Positions 1-12,954 of a DNA stretch of 64,000 bases are shown one piece after another. A program made the translations under genes and the position numbers. The notes beneath the pieces were generated by a model. The model was given only the letters and a program-made list of their open reading frames with translations. It was not told the DNA's origin and ran no database searches. Source of the stretch: Adiantum capillus-veneris. Its lineage: Eukaryota > Streptophyta > Polypodiopsida > Polypodiales > Pteridaceae. The stretch's first letter is position 1, and every line of letters begins with the position of its first letter. The stretch lies in NCBI GenBank assembly GCA_014529385.2, contig CM043958.1, positions 148,024,385 through 148,088,384 of the forward strand. The letters are read 5' to 3'.

Positions 1-2
1 AC

Positions 3-1049
3 AAACTCTCTCTAGAAGAGCTTGAGCGTTATCACAAGGATAACCATTGTTTTAAATGCGGGAAGCAAGGCCATGCCTACCGTGCATGCCCCCAAAAGAA
101 CACACGCAATGAGCCTCCTAGAGCTTCCATAGTTGAAGTTCAAAAAGATGATGCTCATCGCAAAGGAAATCCACTATGTTATGCTTGGGGCAAGGTAAGA
201 GAACACGATGCATTTATTCTCTTTGATCCTGGCTCTTCTCACAACTTCATCTCCATGGAGTTGGCCACCAAGCTAGGTATCCAAGCATATGGAATGGGAG
301 ATGAAGTGAATGTGGAAGAAGTCTTCAAGGAACAGGAGGCCTCGGTTAATCCCTTGATTGGGAAGCTAAGGCTCCATCTCCAAAGTTATGTAGATAAAGA
401 GGACTTTTTCATATCTCCTCTTAAGCACGAAGATGTCATTCTAGGGGCACCATGGTTTGAATGCATGGCTGCCGACATCAAGTTCCCTGAAAGGCATGTT
501 TACTTTATGTACAGGGAGAAGGCTATGTATATAGATGCTAATGAGTCGAATCACACTATACCCCTTGTACATAAATAAGCTTTTGATAAGTCAATAAAGA
601 GCTCTATTTCTGCATATATGATATTTGTAAAAGACTCTCAAAACGAACCTAATGAATTGTCAACTAAAAATGAAGGGAATCAAAAAGAGCTAGAGTTGTT
701 TAACATTCTTAGTGGATTTCAAGATGTTTTTATTGATGACATCCCTAGTGAGCTACCTCCAAAACGAGGGGATGAGGACCATGCAATTGAACTTCTTCTA
801 GGAAGTTCTCCGCCTAATAAACCTCCTTATAGAGTTTCTCAAGCTCAACAATAGGAGATTATGCGGCAAGTGCATGAGTTAGTTAAAGGCATGGTTAGTC
901 CTAGCTCATCTCCATTTTGTTCACCTATGTTATCAGTGCAAAAGAAAGACGGCACATATCAAATGTGTGTCAATTATAGAGCACTAAATAGGATCACTAT
1001 CAAGAATAGGTTTCCCATTCCACGGGTAGAAGACCTTTTGATAAACTAG
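3..1049 (+). pseudogene. Ty3-type gag/pol fragment: zinc knuckle, protease, start of RT
   Basis: One reading frame runs from the window edge to 1049, interrupted by stops at 576-578 and 852-854. It starts with a CX2CX4HX4C nucleocapsid knuckle at 48-89. An aspartic protease follows, with LFDPGSSHNF near 222-250; the D-P-G form replaces D-S/T-G, a variant I recall from plant Ty3 elements. Next comes the RT N-terminus: F-x-DVF and LPP-x-R around 720-770, PPYRVS near 820, then SPF-x-SPML, KKDG, a YRALN box and FPIPRVEDLL up to 1044. The RT palm with its catalytic aspartates is absent because homology stops at 1049. The gag start lies outside the window. It may have once belonged with the integrase at 5718-7023, since both look chromovirus-like, but that is inference. 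It is a dead, truncated copy. Confidence 0.9.
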
Positions 1050-1529
1050 GAGACCCCAAACGGACTCCAAAATTCACCAAATTTTGTACAATTGATCCTT
1101 GATACCTAGATCACTTTTCCACATCCCCACATTTCATTTTTGACCACTTCTAGGGCGGTGCACGCATCACCACAGATCAGGCAGCGTAAATAGATGGTTA
1201 CTACATGTCCCAAACTTCTCGAGCAGGATGAGAGTACCCACACTTGTCGGTTGCATTATTTAAATTCTAGAAAGCTCAAACACATTCTCTAGAGCCAAAA
1301 GAGGCCACCAAGAACCATATCCAAGGCTCCAATACCCTATCCAAGCATGTACATGTGCTCAACTGCTGGAACGCAAACCTGACTATTCACAATGTGTACA
1401 CGTTGCATCTTTTTTAGAACTTGAAACCACTTTGCAAAGCTCCCAAATGCATGTATTTACATTTTTTTATACATATGACCATGCATATACACACTAGTTT
1501 GCACAAACCAAAAGTGGTTTATGAACGTC
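1050..1529. other. Non-coding flank, nothing recognised
   Basis: After the abrupt end of RT homology no continued pol reading frame or other domain is visible. The stretch is AT-rich and I see no clear LTR ends, tRNA or exon-like segment in it. Confidence 0.5.
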
Positions 1530-2620
1530 TCTGCTAATTAGCATACCATCTTTGTTGGTTAGCATACTGTGCATGCTAACTAAAATACACATTACAATAA
1601 CTAGCAAAGAGGTATGCTAACTAGCATAAACATTATGCTAGCTAGCTCAGAATGTATGCTAACTAGCATAGAGGTATGCTAACAAGCATACACATTATGC
1701 TAGCTATCAAAGAAGGTATGCTAACTAAACTTTGAATGCTTGTTAGCATGCATCAAATGCTAGCTAGCATACAAGGTATGCTAGTTAGCATAATGAGTAT
1801 GCTAATTATCATATCTTGTTTTTTAGTTATCATACTTGCATGCTAGCCATCAGAAACAATGTTATAATTAGCATAAAAAGTATGCTAATATATATGCTAA
1901 TTAGCATACCTTGTTAGCTAGTTAGCACACTCTTTGTTAGCTAGTTAGCATACCTTGTTAGCTAGTTATCTAATTAGCATACTTTTTATGCTAACTAGAA
2001 CATTGTGTGTGATGGCTAGCATGCAAGTATGATAACTAGAAAAAAAGATATGCTTATGCATGCTAATTGGCATACCTTTTTTCTAATTCACATACTTGGA
2101 TGCTAGCCAATCATACACAGTGTTCTAGTTGGCATAAAAAAGTATGCTAATTAAATTAGAATAAAAGTATTCTAATTATCATAAAAAGTATGCTAATTAG
2201 CATATTGAATATGCTAATTAGCATACTTTTTATGCCAATTAGCACACCGTACACTAAATAGCATTTTTAATATGTTGGTTAGCATACTTTGTTTCTAATT
2301 GGGAAACTCTCTATGCTAGTTAGCATGCATAGTTTGTAACTAGCATAGAAGGTATGCTTATTAGCATACACAGTATGCTAACTAGCATACAAAAAATGCC
2401 AACTAGTATTCACAATATGTTAGCTAGGATAACTAGCTGTGCTAACCAGCATACACATTATGCTTACCACCATGACAATGTATGCTAGCTATATCTCATA
2501 GTATGCTAGCTAGCATAACTAGGTTTTCCAACTAACATACACAATATTCTAGCCACCAAACCCACTAAGCTAACTAGCATACCTTCTATGCTAACTAGCA
2601 TACACAGGGCTAGTGTAGGA
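1530..2620. repeat. Array of TATGCTA / TAGCATA inverted units
   Basis: About 38 occurrences (by eye) of TATGCTA or its reverse complement TAGCATA lie in roughly 1.1 kb. They are often paired across a 2-bp centre into palindromes such as TATGCTAATTAGCATA (for example near 2190-2225), and separated by variable 10-25 bp spacers. No open frame of note crosses the array. The units are too irregular for a simple satellite, yet far too frequent for chance. It could be a degenerate minisatellite, a protein-binding array or the inside of a foldback element. Confidence 0.85.
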
Positions 2621-2721
2621 ATCAACGCTAGATAATTGTTCTTTAACATTATCTTACCAGAACTCTGTGTGATTGGAGGTCCTTGCCCTATGACCTTGCC
2701 ACACCATTCAGCTGGTATCCT

Positions 2722-3283
2722 CTAATGGCAGGTGAAAGCTCTACATTTGGTCCCCAGGGAGCATGCAACAACAAAGAAGATTAGGTGATAGGTATGCTCA
2801 CATGGCATTTTGACCATTGCACTGATTTCGTGTACTTCTAGTGGTAGACCACAACCAATACACACGTTTCTTGTTGTCCCATCGTGTACCCCTCCTATAC
2901 ACTCTATAAAAGTGTCCATAGCTATCTTGCATAGGGAAGTGGGGATGAAGGGGCCTTGTATCATCATACTTATCTGCATGAGCAACTGCAATTTATTATC
3001 ACAGGCGTGCACTTTTGCTTCTTGCACCTCCACATTAATCTACAAAACAATCAAAACAGAGGCATGGTAAGTACATAGGATAGTTGTGCACATAATCAAA
3101 ACATAAGGTTCAATCACAAAAAGCATCGGCACTTACACGAAGACAGGTTATGTCAATATCAACAGCAGTGGGGGTGTCCTCACTTTGAGGAAACCCCAAA
3201 CCATCCAGTGTCTTTTTCAGCGTCTCGATCTTTACCTTGAGCTCTATTTCTCTCCTTTCATCCACACTGTCAGCCAGTGAGGC
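2722..3283 (-). CDS. Spliced gene fragment, RING-like Cys/His protein
   Basis: Two minus-strand exons join in frame. The upstream exon, 3283-3137, has an acceptor (TTTAG) before 3283 and a GTAAGT donor at 3136-3131. It encodes 49 residues with a charged helical run (ERREIELKVK). The downstream exon, 3039-2722, follows a TTTTGTAG acceptor and ends at a stop. Its product carries C-x2-C (CIGCG), then C-x-H-x2-H (MPCEHTYH), then further cysteines near the C-terminus (KCRAFTC). This resembles a RING or other treble-clef zinc site, but I cannot assign a family. Exons farther 5' must exist and were not found. It may be a host gene fragment or a transposon-borne gene. Confidence 0.5.
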
Positions 3284-3740
3284 CTAAACACCACAATTCA
3301 TTCTCAGTGTTAGGCCCTGATGCTTCAGTCGTAGTTTATTTACTTTTTATCTATTACCAAGGTTTAGACCTTTGAACTCTAAGGGTGTTTTAAAACCTAT
3401 GATGGTTAGTTTAAGTGGGATTGCTTTTAATCGTGCAAGTTACTTCTTGGTGCATCATGGCAGTTAGAAGTCGTTAGTCGTTCTCTACTTAGAGAAGTCG
3501 AACTGTATTCGGCAGGGGGCTATAGCGTGTGCTTACATGATGCAAAATTTATAGTAATACAGTATAGTTTATTTGTGCCAATGATGTTCTGCAGTTTTCT
3601 GTTGTGCAGTAAAGATATGTTGTATGCAGTTTGCTGTGTATTTTACTCCGCATTACAGTTAGGGAAGTAAGCCTTCACACTTTGGCGATCCTGTGTTTGG
3701 TTCGAATTCAGTCTGAACCGTATGGCACTCAGGAATATAG
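3284..3740. other. Non-coding stretch between gene fragment and gag remnant
   Basis: No coding signal was recognised. It may hold LTR or leader sequence of the following gag-bearing element, but I could not find matching LTR ends or a primer-binding site. Confidence 0.35.
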
Positions 3741-3752
3741 TGCAGAACTGAT

Positions 3753-5710
3753 ATGCAAGTTGATCTTGACCACCTGAGGGAATTCTCCAATTGGGTAAGC
3801 CCACAGGAAGAGTCTGAGGAATATGCAACCAAGCTCTTGAAGGAGTTCTTCCCAAATTTGCCGGGGGAAATCGAAATTGCAGTGGCTGACAAGGTAGTTT
3901 CTTCATTTCTACCTTTTGGGGCATGCAACTTACCTTCTTGATACACTCTGTATGAAAGGAAAGTGTTGGTATAGTATTTACGACAGAAAACAAGAAATCA
4001 TGTATGAGTGGGACAGGACAAGAGTCCAATTTACCGCAACACTCATATGGCACTCGATTTCGACTAAGGAAAGAATTTGCAGCAAGGAGAAGACAAGAAG
4101 CAGAGTTGGTCAATGATGGCCAAGTTGAACATGTAAGGGGGGACACTACAGGAGCAGGTACTATTGGGGTGGGTATTGAATTGCAGGAACCTGAACACAG
4201 GTGGCAAGGGACCCCACCTGCAAACCAACAAGGCCAACACGCAACTCCTCCTATAGCAGACCCAATTGTGGGAACATTGGTGAATGTCTTGTTAGCTCAG
4301 ACAATCTTTTAGGCAAGAAGACAATTACAGTTTACAGGAACAACGACATCCTCTTTACCTTTTAATCCACTTCCAATAAGGGTACTCAAAACATTTCCGA
4401 TACCTCCAATGGCTGCACCAAATCCCAAAGTGGACGCGGCAAAGTTCGGCCATGTTGGTCAATTTCAAACAAGGTGGTTTGCAAGTGGATATGAGGCACT
4501 ACACTTGGATGGAGTAAAGAAGGAGCATTTTGCAGCAACACTATAGGGGAAATCCATGGATTGGTTCTTGCAGTATGGTATGCCTTCTTTACTAATTACA
4601 ATGATGAAACAAAGATTTTTGTTAAGGTTCAGAGAAGACAAAACACCTGAAGACATTTTAAAGAAATTGAGGAAGTTACAGCAAAAAGACTTTTTGGTTG
4701 AAGATTATGCCCAAAAGTTTAGGAATTTAAACAACAGATAAGAAGTGGCACAACAGCCATCTATGGAACAGTTGGGGGATTATTTTTGTAAGGGACTCAA
4801 ATAGGAATACAAGAGTGCAGTAGCAGGGAGACCACCGTTAGCAAATGTACAGGATTTTACTAATCTGGTTGAGGAAGCCGCCAAGGTTGAAAGAAGGTAT
4901 GGACGTAAAATTGTCTTAGGGAAAAGAAGAAGAAGAAGAAAAGTGATGATTAGACTCAGAATCTGAAGATTCAGGGTCAGAAACTGATGCTTCAGATCAG
5001 GATACGGGTGTTGACATTGATAGTGATGAGGATGAAGATTGGTCAGAAAAGAAGAAGGTAAAGAAAAAGGATAAGGAAAAGAAGAAGCAAAAAAAAGATA
5101 AGGAGTCTCCAAAAAAGGATAAAAAGCAAGAAAAGGATCTGGTGACTGCAGATGCAGCCAACAAAATTATTCAAGCTAAATTACAAACTCTGGGCATGAA
5201 CCAGTTTGGCATGTCAGAGAAACCATATCGTCAGGTATGTCAAAGGTTTTGACATGACTATGATGGTTGTTTTTACAACCCCGATTTTAGGGGAAGAATA
5301 CCTGAGTACATTACTCAAAAGATGAGGGAGGTCGCTACGAGCCTGATTGCCCCTCAAGGTCCTATTGGGAGATATCAGGGACTTGCACCTTAAAGACGGT
5401 TTCAGAATCCAAATAATTGGGGATATCAAAACAAGAATCAGAATAATATGCCACATTCACCATGCAATTATTGTGGAGTCATGGGTCATCGACAAGGACC
5501 TGACTGTGAACTTTGGTGCTGACATCGGAATGATAGAGGAATCACTATCATTAGGTACAACAATAACAATAATAACAACAATAATTGACCTCCAGAACAG
5601 AATCCACCACTTCCACCGCAGCAGCAGCAGCAAAGACCTCCGAGTCAGCCTAATTTCGTAATATTGGAGGAATGGACTGAAGAGGCATGGACTGAGACAT
5701 AATGGATTGA
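3753..5710 (+). pseudogene. Ty3-type gag remnant with acidic/lysine-rich linker and zinc knuckle
   Basis: The main frame, 4004 to about 4945, is broken by stops near 4310, 4543, 4739 and 4801. It shows a Retrotrans_gag-like capsid: a tryptophan-rich start (RWFASGYEAL), MDWFLQYG, an FLLRFREDKTPEDI helix, the DYAQKFRNLNN box and a final DFTNLVEEAAKVERRYG helix. After a frameshift come an acidic serine stretch (DSESEDSGSE) and a lysine-rich stretch (about 5050-5140). A nucleocapsid knuckle CNYCGVMGH..C sits near 5460-5510, with six residues rather than five between His and Cys positions. A poly-Asn and poly-Gln tail follows. It is not the same gag type as the knuckle at 48-89. Decayed copy. Confidence 0.7.
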
Positions 5711-5717
5711 AGAAAAC

Positions 5718-7023
5718 GTGAGAAAGTGATGTATGAATCTCATGCTCCTCCTTACGTGGGGCATAGAGGGATTCAAGATACCCTGAGAGGGATAGAAACC
5801 TACTTCTATTGGCCTACCATGAAAGCGAACATACAAGAGTATGTCTCAAAATGCGTGGTTTGCCAAAAGACGAAGTTTGATAGGGGGAAGCACCCGGTTT
5901 GCTTCAATCTTTTTCAATCCCTAATTCACCTGGGAGAGCATATCCATGGATTTCATCTTTGGATTGCCCAAGTCTATCCATGGGAATACAAGAATATGGA
6001 AAATAGTAGATAGGTTCAACAAACAAGCTCATTTCATACCTGTCAAAAAAACTATCAAAGCCCATCAAATGGCAACCCTCTTCATATCACAAATCTTCAA
6101 GTACCATGGCTTGCCAATGTCCATAGTGTCGGATAGAGATCCTAGAATGACCAGTAATTTTTGGAAGGGTCTCTTTGAGAATTTAGGGACAAGGCTAAAC
6201 TTCTCTTCGGCCTATCACCCCCAAACGGATGGCCAAAGTGAAATAGCTAACCTAACAATTCTTGATCTACTAAAAGCCTATGTAACGGAAGTAGATCAAA
6301 GGTCCCAATGGGAGAAGTACTTACCGTTGGTGGAGTATGCCTACAACACTGTACACCTCCACGGGAAAATTACCTTTCGAGGTAATTGAGGGAAGACCCA
6401 AAAGTCCCTTGCTACTTAAGGTACATGGGAAGATCTTCGCTACAGATGAGTATAGCCGAGACCTACAAGAATCTTTCCAAAAGATTAAGGATGCTATCTC
6501 TTATCTCACAGCAAAGGCAAAAGGCTGCTGCTAATAAGCACAAAAGAGCTCAAGCCTTTAAAAAAAATGATTGGGTTTTGCTTAAGCTTCCCAAGGCTCG
6601 ATTAAGGCACACGTTGGGCAAGAATCCTACGGGACACCAGAAGTACTATGCTAAGCTAGCAAAAAGATACTATAGTCCCTTCCAGATTCTTAGGCCTATC
6701 AATGAGATGGCCTATCAACTCAAGTTGCCCGACCATTGGCTCATACACAATGCTTTCCATGTGAGCCTCTTGAAGCCTTACAAAGGTGAGCCACCCCATG
6801 AAGCAACCATTGAAGACCCACCGGAGATCGAGGACCAAGAAAAGGTGTTGCAGCCCAAGTCCATTCTCTGACATGAAGACAAGGTATTGAGCGGCAGTAA
6901 GATTATCTAACGGTATCTTATTAAGTTTAAAGACTATCCTTTTGAAGATGCTAGATGGATGCAAGGGATACAATTAGAGGATAATCTAAACCTTGTCAAT
7001 GCTTACAATGCTTCCCTAGAGTA
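5718..7023 (+). pseudogene. Chromovirus integrase with C-terminal chromodomain
   Basis: Pieces in three frames cover a Ty3 integrase. The H2C2 zinc domain (GHRGIQDTLRG to CVVCQKTK) spans 5726-5870. The DDE core starts with MDFIFGLPKS (5946) and continues with IVSDRDPR (about 6121) and the PQTDGQSE box (about 6220) that carries the catalytic Glu. After a shift near 6340-6390 comes the GPY-like C-terminal region with RYYSPFQIL and HNAFHVSLLKPYKG. A chromodomain follows a stop near 6870 (YLIKFKDYPFEDARW, about 6905-6965). A chromodomain marks this as a chromovirus, the group that targets marked chromatin. RT and RNase H are missing upstream, where the foreign gag at 3753-5710 abuts. Non-functional. 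Confidence 0.88.
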
Positions 7024-7378
7024 AGCAAATGTAAAAAACGTTTAATGAACAAATTTTTTGTCTTATAAGACTCTCTTTTTCTTTATTGTGCACAAACGTT
7101 AAGAAGTATGCATGTTTAGGATCAAGTTTGCGGAGACGACGTCTCCCAAACACCAAGTAGAGCTTGTCACTCTACTATGAAAGATTGATAAGACTAATAC
7201 GCAGACGTGCTTGCGGCAGCTTAGGCTCTCAAGTGCCAAATGGACTAGTCATCCATTCTAGAACGGTGTCATAGGGTAAAATAGGGATCCTCTACCTGCT
7301 AGAAAAAGGACTAATGACTAGGCTTTATCGTCTCTATTTCATAGTCGAGGACGACTATGATTTCAAGAGAGAGGTAAA
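7024..7378 (+). other. Chromovirus 3' untranslated region with PPT-like end
   Basis: No open frame. It ends in a purine run (AAGAGAGAGG, about 7364-7373) just before a TGTCA start at 7379, which is the arrangement of a polypurine tract next to a 3' LTR. Confidence 0.5.
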
Positions 7379-8476
7379 ATGTCATAATAACTAATATCTA
7401 ATCCTCCTAAATGATTTTCTCATGTTAAACTGATCATTTAATATGGGAAGTACTAGGGGAGAAAAAGCTAGAATATTGGTAAGGCTAGCAGACTGGTCAC
7501 AGTAGGGATCCAAAGGAGGGAAAATAGGATCCAAAGAGGGACCATCTGCAAAAGAGAAATGTGCATCAATGGGCTTCAAAGACCCTAAGGTTCAACCCAT
7601 TAAGACTTCCAAAAAGCTTAGGTTCCGAAATTCAAATGAAATGTTCAATGGTCAATCCTTAGGGAAATTGGATGCTTTGGGAAGACCACAAAGTCTTTCC
7701 ACGTCCCTAGATGGGAGGGGGTGAGCCCTAAAGGTAGGGGAAGAGAGAGAAGAGGTGAGAGAACACACACACACACACACACACACACACGCCTTCCCTT
7801 TACACAAAGGGCATATTAGACACATGTCAGGTTCCTAGCCCAGTTGCCCCTAATTCCCATTCAAATCCTATTGGATGACCATAGAGGTGGACCAATGAGA
7901 ATTAGGCTAGAGTAAACTTAGTCTAATTAATTTAAAAACACTTGATAAAAGAACCAATGAAAATTAAGTCTCCCAGAAGATTATTGGACAGCCTGCCAAG
8001 GGGTCCAATGAGAATTAAGCAGCCCAATGGCTTGCTTAATTCCTATTGGCCATAGGGAAAAAAAGGTATAATGGGGATTTAAATGCAATATTTGAATTAC
8101 CTAAACTCTCACTAAAGGGGAAAGAGGGACACTTGTACAAGGCTCTCCATTTCACCTCTAATTTCCTATTGGCTAAGCTTGGTATGATGAGCCAATGAGG
8201 GGCGAGGAGGAGGAAATAGCAAGAGGGGTCGACCAAGAGTGAGAGAGGGCTGATTTTGCAAGGCATTATGGCACACACACTCACACAAACTAATGTGTGA
8301 AGTAAAGGAGACCATCTCCTTCTCAAGCTGATGGGGGAAAACTATAATACAAATCCTTTTGGAGGGGGGACCGGCTCCATGTACATCCGGTCCTCAACTA
8401 CTGTCAATAGGTTAATTTATCTCTCTTTTTGAAGTATTGTTCATGCCTAATTCTAACGAGGTGTTATGCTTTTGTT

Positions 8477-8534
<58 letters not shown>

Positions 8535-8639
8535 CAACCACTCTTGCTATGCTCATTAGGAATCTATTCTTAATGAAATTCTCACTATGTCTATGTTAAT
8601 TTCGGCTACACATAAGTTACTACCCCATTAAATGTTACA
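7379..8639 (+). mobile_element. LTR (chromovirus-type), copy 1
   Basis: Begins TGTCATAA after a polypurine-like run and probably ends with TTACA near 8639. The assignment is supported by a diverged second copy at 35560-36881 sharing collinear blocks: the CTTCAAAGACC..CTTAGG area, GGGTCGACCAA, the ACACACTCTCA..GTGAAGT area and the GACCGGCTCCA..TCCTCAACTA..TGTCAA area. It contains an (AC)n run at 7762-7790 and a (TC)n run at 8479-8532. The exact 3' end is uncertain. Confidence 0.6.
8479..8532. repeat. (TC)n microsatellite
   Basis: Uninterrupted TC repeat of about 27 units inside LTR copy 1. Confidence 0.97.
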
Positions 8640-9040
8640 CACCACAAGGGATCCCATGTCTGCAAGATATCATCATCTACATCAATGGAAGGTTGGCCCG
8701 GTGCATCAAGAGAGCATATGAATCATCCTTTGGGCTCATAATACCCCTCCAACAAGTATTGGCCAATGGTTGCAACCGTTTAGGGTCCCAGCTAACTTGT
8801 CTTGATTTTTACAGCTTTATCAAACGGCAAAGAGAACCCCCGAGGTTATGGAGTTTTGTGCTCTACTTGTGTTGTCCAAAATATGTTAAAGCCCAAACTT
8901 TGCAGCAATTATTGCTTCTTTATACTCAAATTCTCTTATGTACCTTCAAAATTCCACAATGTTTTGATCACATATCTTGGCGAATCGTAACATCATCCGT
9001 TAGTTGGAAATTCACCTTTAGTATTTGTCCTTGATGTCAT

Positions 9041-9083
9041 ATATGCCTCCATTTCTCTGTCATGTATGCCTCCATTTCTCTGT
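9041..9083. repeat. 22-bp tandem duplication
   Basis: The unit TATGCCTCCATTTCTCTGTC occurs twice in a row, about 22 bp apart. Likely replication slippage. Confidence 0.85.
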
Positions 9084-9239
9084 CATCAATCTCTTCTTTG
9101 ACATTGTCAACATCGGCCACAAATCTAGATGATGCTCCTTCCTACATTTTTGCTTTTCCTTTTTCTCCCTTTTTAGTTTTTACCGATGTCGCAAAATGTG
9201 GTGATGGCATAATGCTAATTGGCCTGCTCTTTGATAGGG

Positions 9240-9673
9240 ATACACTAGCAGATGGAGGCTCTTTCCTTGATGTCTTGGTAACTCGCTGATAAACAAACAA
9301 TACAATAATGGTCATTCAACAAATGATTTTGTAAGGGACATTTAACTGTTTACGCTCAAAGAGAAGCCAATTTAAATCCTTTATCGAGATAGAGCTAAAA
9401 AATACCAAATCACTTTTAGGCCACGCAATAAGACATTTTTCTGTCTTCTTTGGGGTAGTCATTTCTTCATTTGTCAAAGGAACATGAGGGAGAGGAGCAT
9501 CCTTGCCATCATATACTTCTAACAATGCAACGGAGAAGGAACCAGATGGAAATCTTCTCCCATGAAGCTTAGCCAAGTTTGAAGTCTTGTCTATTTGATC
9601 TAAACAAGGGCGACTCCATCGTAAATAACCTCAACGTAAGTGCCATCATCAGATTTCTTGGCCATCTTAAGTC
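9240..9673 (-). pseudogene. DNA-transposon-associated protein remnant (DUF8039-like)
   Basis: A minus-strand piece at 9576-9316 reads GRRFPSGSFSVALLEVYDGKD.. and ends CLIAWPKSDLV. The pattern of a beta-rich segment, 'LEV', an acidic/proline stretch and a terminal 'AWPK' resembles the conserved domain found beside plant CACTA/En-Spm and related transposases (DUF8039-like). Upstream on the same strand, 9673-9600, a separate frame reads MAKKSDDGTYVEVIYDGV. Downstream, after a CAG acceptor near 9290, a basic serine/lysine-rich segment (RVTKTSRKEPPSAS) could be the next exon. Stops and frame changes show decay. The family assignment comes from memory of the motif and is moderate at best; no transposase catalytic part was seen. 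Confidence 0.4.
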
Positions 9674-9724
9674 AGAATAAAAAGTGAAGCACAAATGCTC
9701 TGATTTGCAAAAAAGAACTGAAAT

Positions 9725-10008
9725 TTGTCTCTTTTTTTACTCTCTCTCTTCCTCTCCCTTGTTCTCTCCCTCCCTCATTTCTCTCCCTTTATCTCTAGAT
9801 CCTCCACTCTTTCTCACCCTTTCTCTCTCCCCTCCACCTTAGCTCCCCCTCCCTCTCTCTCTATCCTTCTTCCTCCCATTTTCTCTTTCACTCACACACT
9901 CTCTCTCCCCTTGCTCCCCCTCCCTCTATCTCTTTCTTCTTTCTCCCATTCTCACTCTCTCTATCTCTCTCTTTCCTTTTTCCTCTCACTCTCTTTCTCT
10001 CTATCAAT

Positions 10009-10047
<39 letters not shown>
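9725..10047. repeat. CT-rich low-complexity tract ending in (CT)n
   Basis: Imperfect CT/CCT runs are followed by an uninterrupted CT array at about 10009-10047. Reading frames through it are only Ser/Leu/Pro runs and are not genes. Confidence 0.95.
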
Positions 10048-10048
<1 letters not shown>

Positions 10049-10071
10049 GAGGGAAGGGGGGGGGTATTTTA

Positions 10072-10226
10072 CTTTTTATGTATATAAATATCTTTATTCA
10101 CTTAGTGCAAATCAATTTGGAGACAATTGTAAAGTTTGAAGGAGAGAGATATTTACCTTCAAACTTTACAATTGTCTCCAAATTGATTTGCACTAAGTGA
10201 ATAAAGATATTTATATACATAAAAAG
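10072..10226. repeat. Perfect 71-bp inverted repeat (foldback)
   Basis: Arms 10072-10142 and 10156-10226 are exact reverse complements around a 13-bp spacer. Outer blocks are partly inverted as well: GGGAAGG(G)n TATTTTA on the left against TAAAATA(C)n CCTTCCC on the right, interrupted by about 15 bp on the right. It could be a small foldback element, a palindromic insertion or an amplification/sequencing artefact. Confidence 0.95.
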
Positions 10227-10250
10227 CAAAAAAGCTTTTGATTTTTTAAA

Positions 10251-10252
10251 AT

Positions 10253-10287
<35 letters not shown>

Positions 10288-10315
10288 TTCCCTCTCTCTC
10301 TCTCTCTCTCTCTCT
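10251..10315. repeat. Poly-C run followed by (TC)n
   Basis: About 35 cytosines in a row, then CCTTCC and a TC array directly abutting the 5' end of a LINE fragment at 10317. Confidence 0.95.
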
Positions 10316-10316
10316 C

Positions 10317-11892
<1,576 letters not shown>

Positions 11893-11954
11893 CTCGCATT
11901 TTCCCCAAGTGAGTGCTAGCGCCCACTAGTAGAAAACTCAATGGAGAGGAAGAG

Positions 11955-12660
11955 GGAGATAGATAGATTTTATTATCGTCCTTGGAGGTCAAATATGACC
12001 TAAGGGACCAAAGTTACATGTGATCTAGTATGTGTATGGCTGATGAGTGACTGTCGATGCTCCAAAATTGTGGTGATGAGAGTCGCAATGGAGAGCCCAC
12101 ATTGTGATTGGGAGAAGAAAGTGTGTAGGTCTAAGTCATGGCTGAAAATGTGAGAAATGCAAGCTCGGATGTGACCAAAAGCTGAGCATTCTAGTAGTGT
12201 GTAGTAATGAGACTCTTGAAATTGCAGTGAGCTTATTGTGAATAGTTGATTTGACTCTTATCCATTGCCCCAACGCCCTGTCTCGCATCGAAGGGAATGG
12301 GAGCTAAGCCGAATGGCTGCGATAGTGTGTATCGCCGACAAGGGGCCCAGGCTCAAGCATGTAAGTGTGAGTACGGTTTTCTCTTTGAACGAAGAACATG
12401 GTTTTTCAATTGGGGGCAATATGGGTGGTGTAATGTATGAAGCATGACCCACCGGATTTTTCCCAAACCGTAATACATTGACGTTGTAGAAAAGCTTCAT
12501 TCACTTGGGAGTCAATTGAAGCATCATGTAGCAAGTGTAATGCATCCCATCTCCCAAACTACTTTTCTTTATGTCTTGCATCCATCCCGTGCTCAAGATC
12601 TTGCTTTTATGCGTCTTTTGAATTTTTTTTCTTGCTTCCCATGCAATTGTAGGAAGTCGA
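11955..12660 (-). pseudogene. LINE copy 2: 3' fragment of a related LINE
   Basis: Minus-strand fragment containing the same 3' hairpin (11986-12001), the LSAIHTIAAIRLSSHSLRCE block (12258-12350 area), and pieces equivalent to the IKKWFGRWDA and ASIDSQVNEAF segments around 12500-12600. It is diverged from copies 1 and 3 and matches better the short fragments at 18165-18755 and 20460-20672, so at least two subfamilies are present. It breaks off near 12660 at a GA-rich tract. Confidence 0.8.
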
Positions 12661-12719
12661 TGTGAGAGATAGAGGTTATGGGATAGAGAGCGGGGGGAGG
12701 CAGAGAGTTGGGAAGAAAG

Positions 12720-12721
12720 AG

Positions 12722-12775
<54 letters not shown>

Positions 12776-12852
12776 GCAGAGAGAGGCAGAGGAAAAGAGA
12801 GATATAGGGGGAGAGAGTGTGGGGAAGATAAGGTAGAGAGAGAGGAGAAGAT

Positions 12853-12941
<89 letters not shown>

Positions 12942-12950
12942 GAGAGAGAG
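12720..12950. repeat. (GA)n arrays, tail of LINE copy 3
   Basis: Two long GA arrays (about 12724-12773 and 12858-12950) with a short degenerate GA-rich bridge. On the minus strand they are CT arrays lying directly 3' of LINE copy 3. Confidence 0.93.
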
Positions 12951-12954
12951 ATAG

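Noticed and set aside
1530-2620. CRISPR-like array
   Set aside because: Units are short, in both orientations and irregularly spaced, and the genome is eukaryotic.
3643-4146. 167-codon minus-strand frame
   Set aside because: It overlaps the plus-strand gag remnant, has no recognisable domain and no splice support.
8693-9034. 113-codon plus-strand frame
   Set aside because: No recognised domain; it lies between an LTR and a minus-strand transposon remnant and probably is chance.
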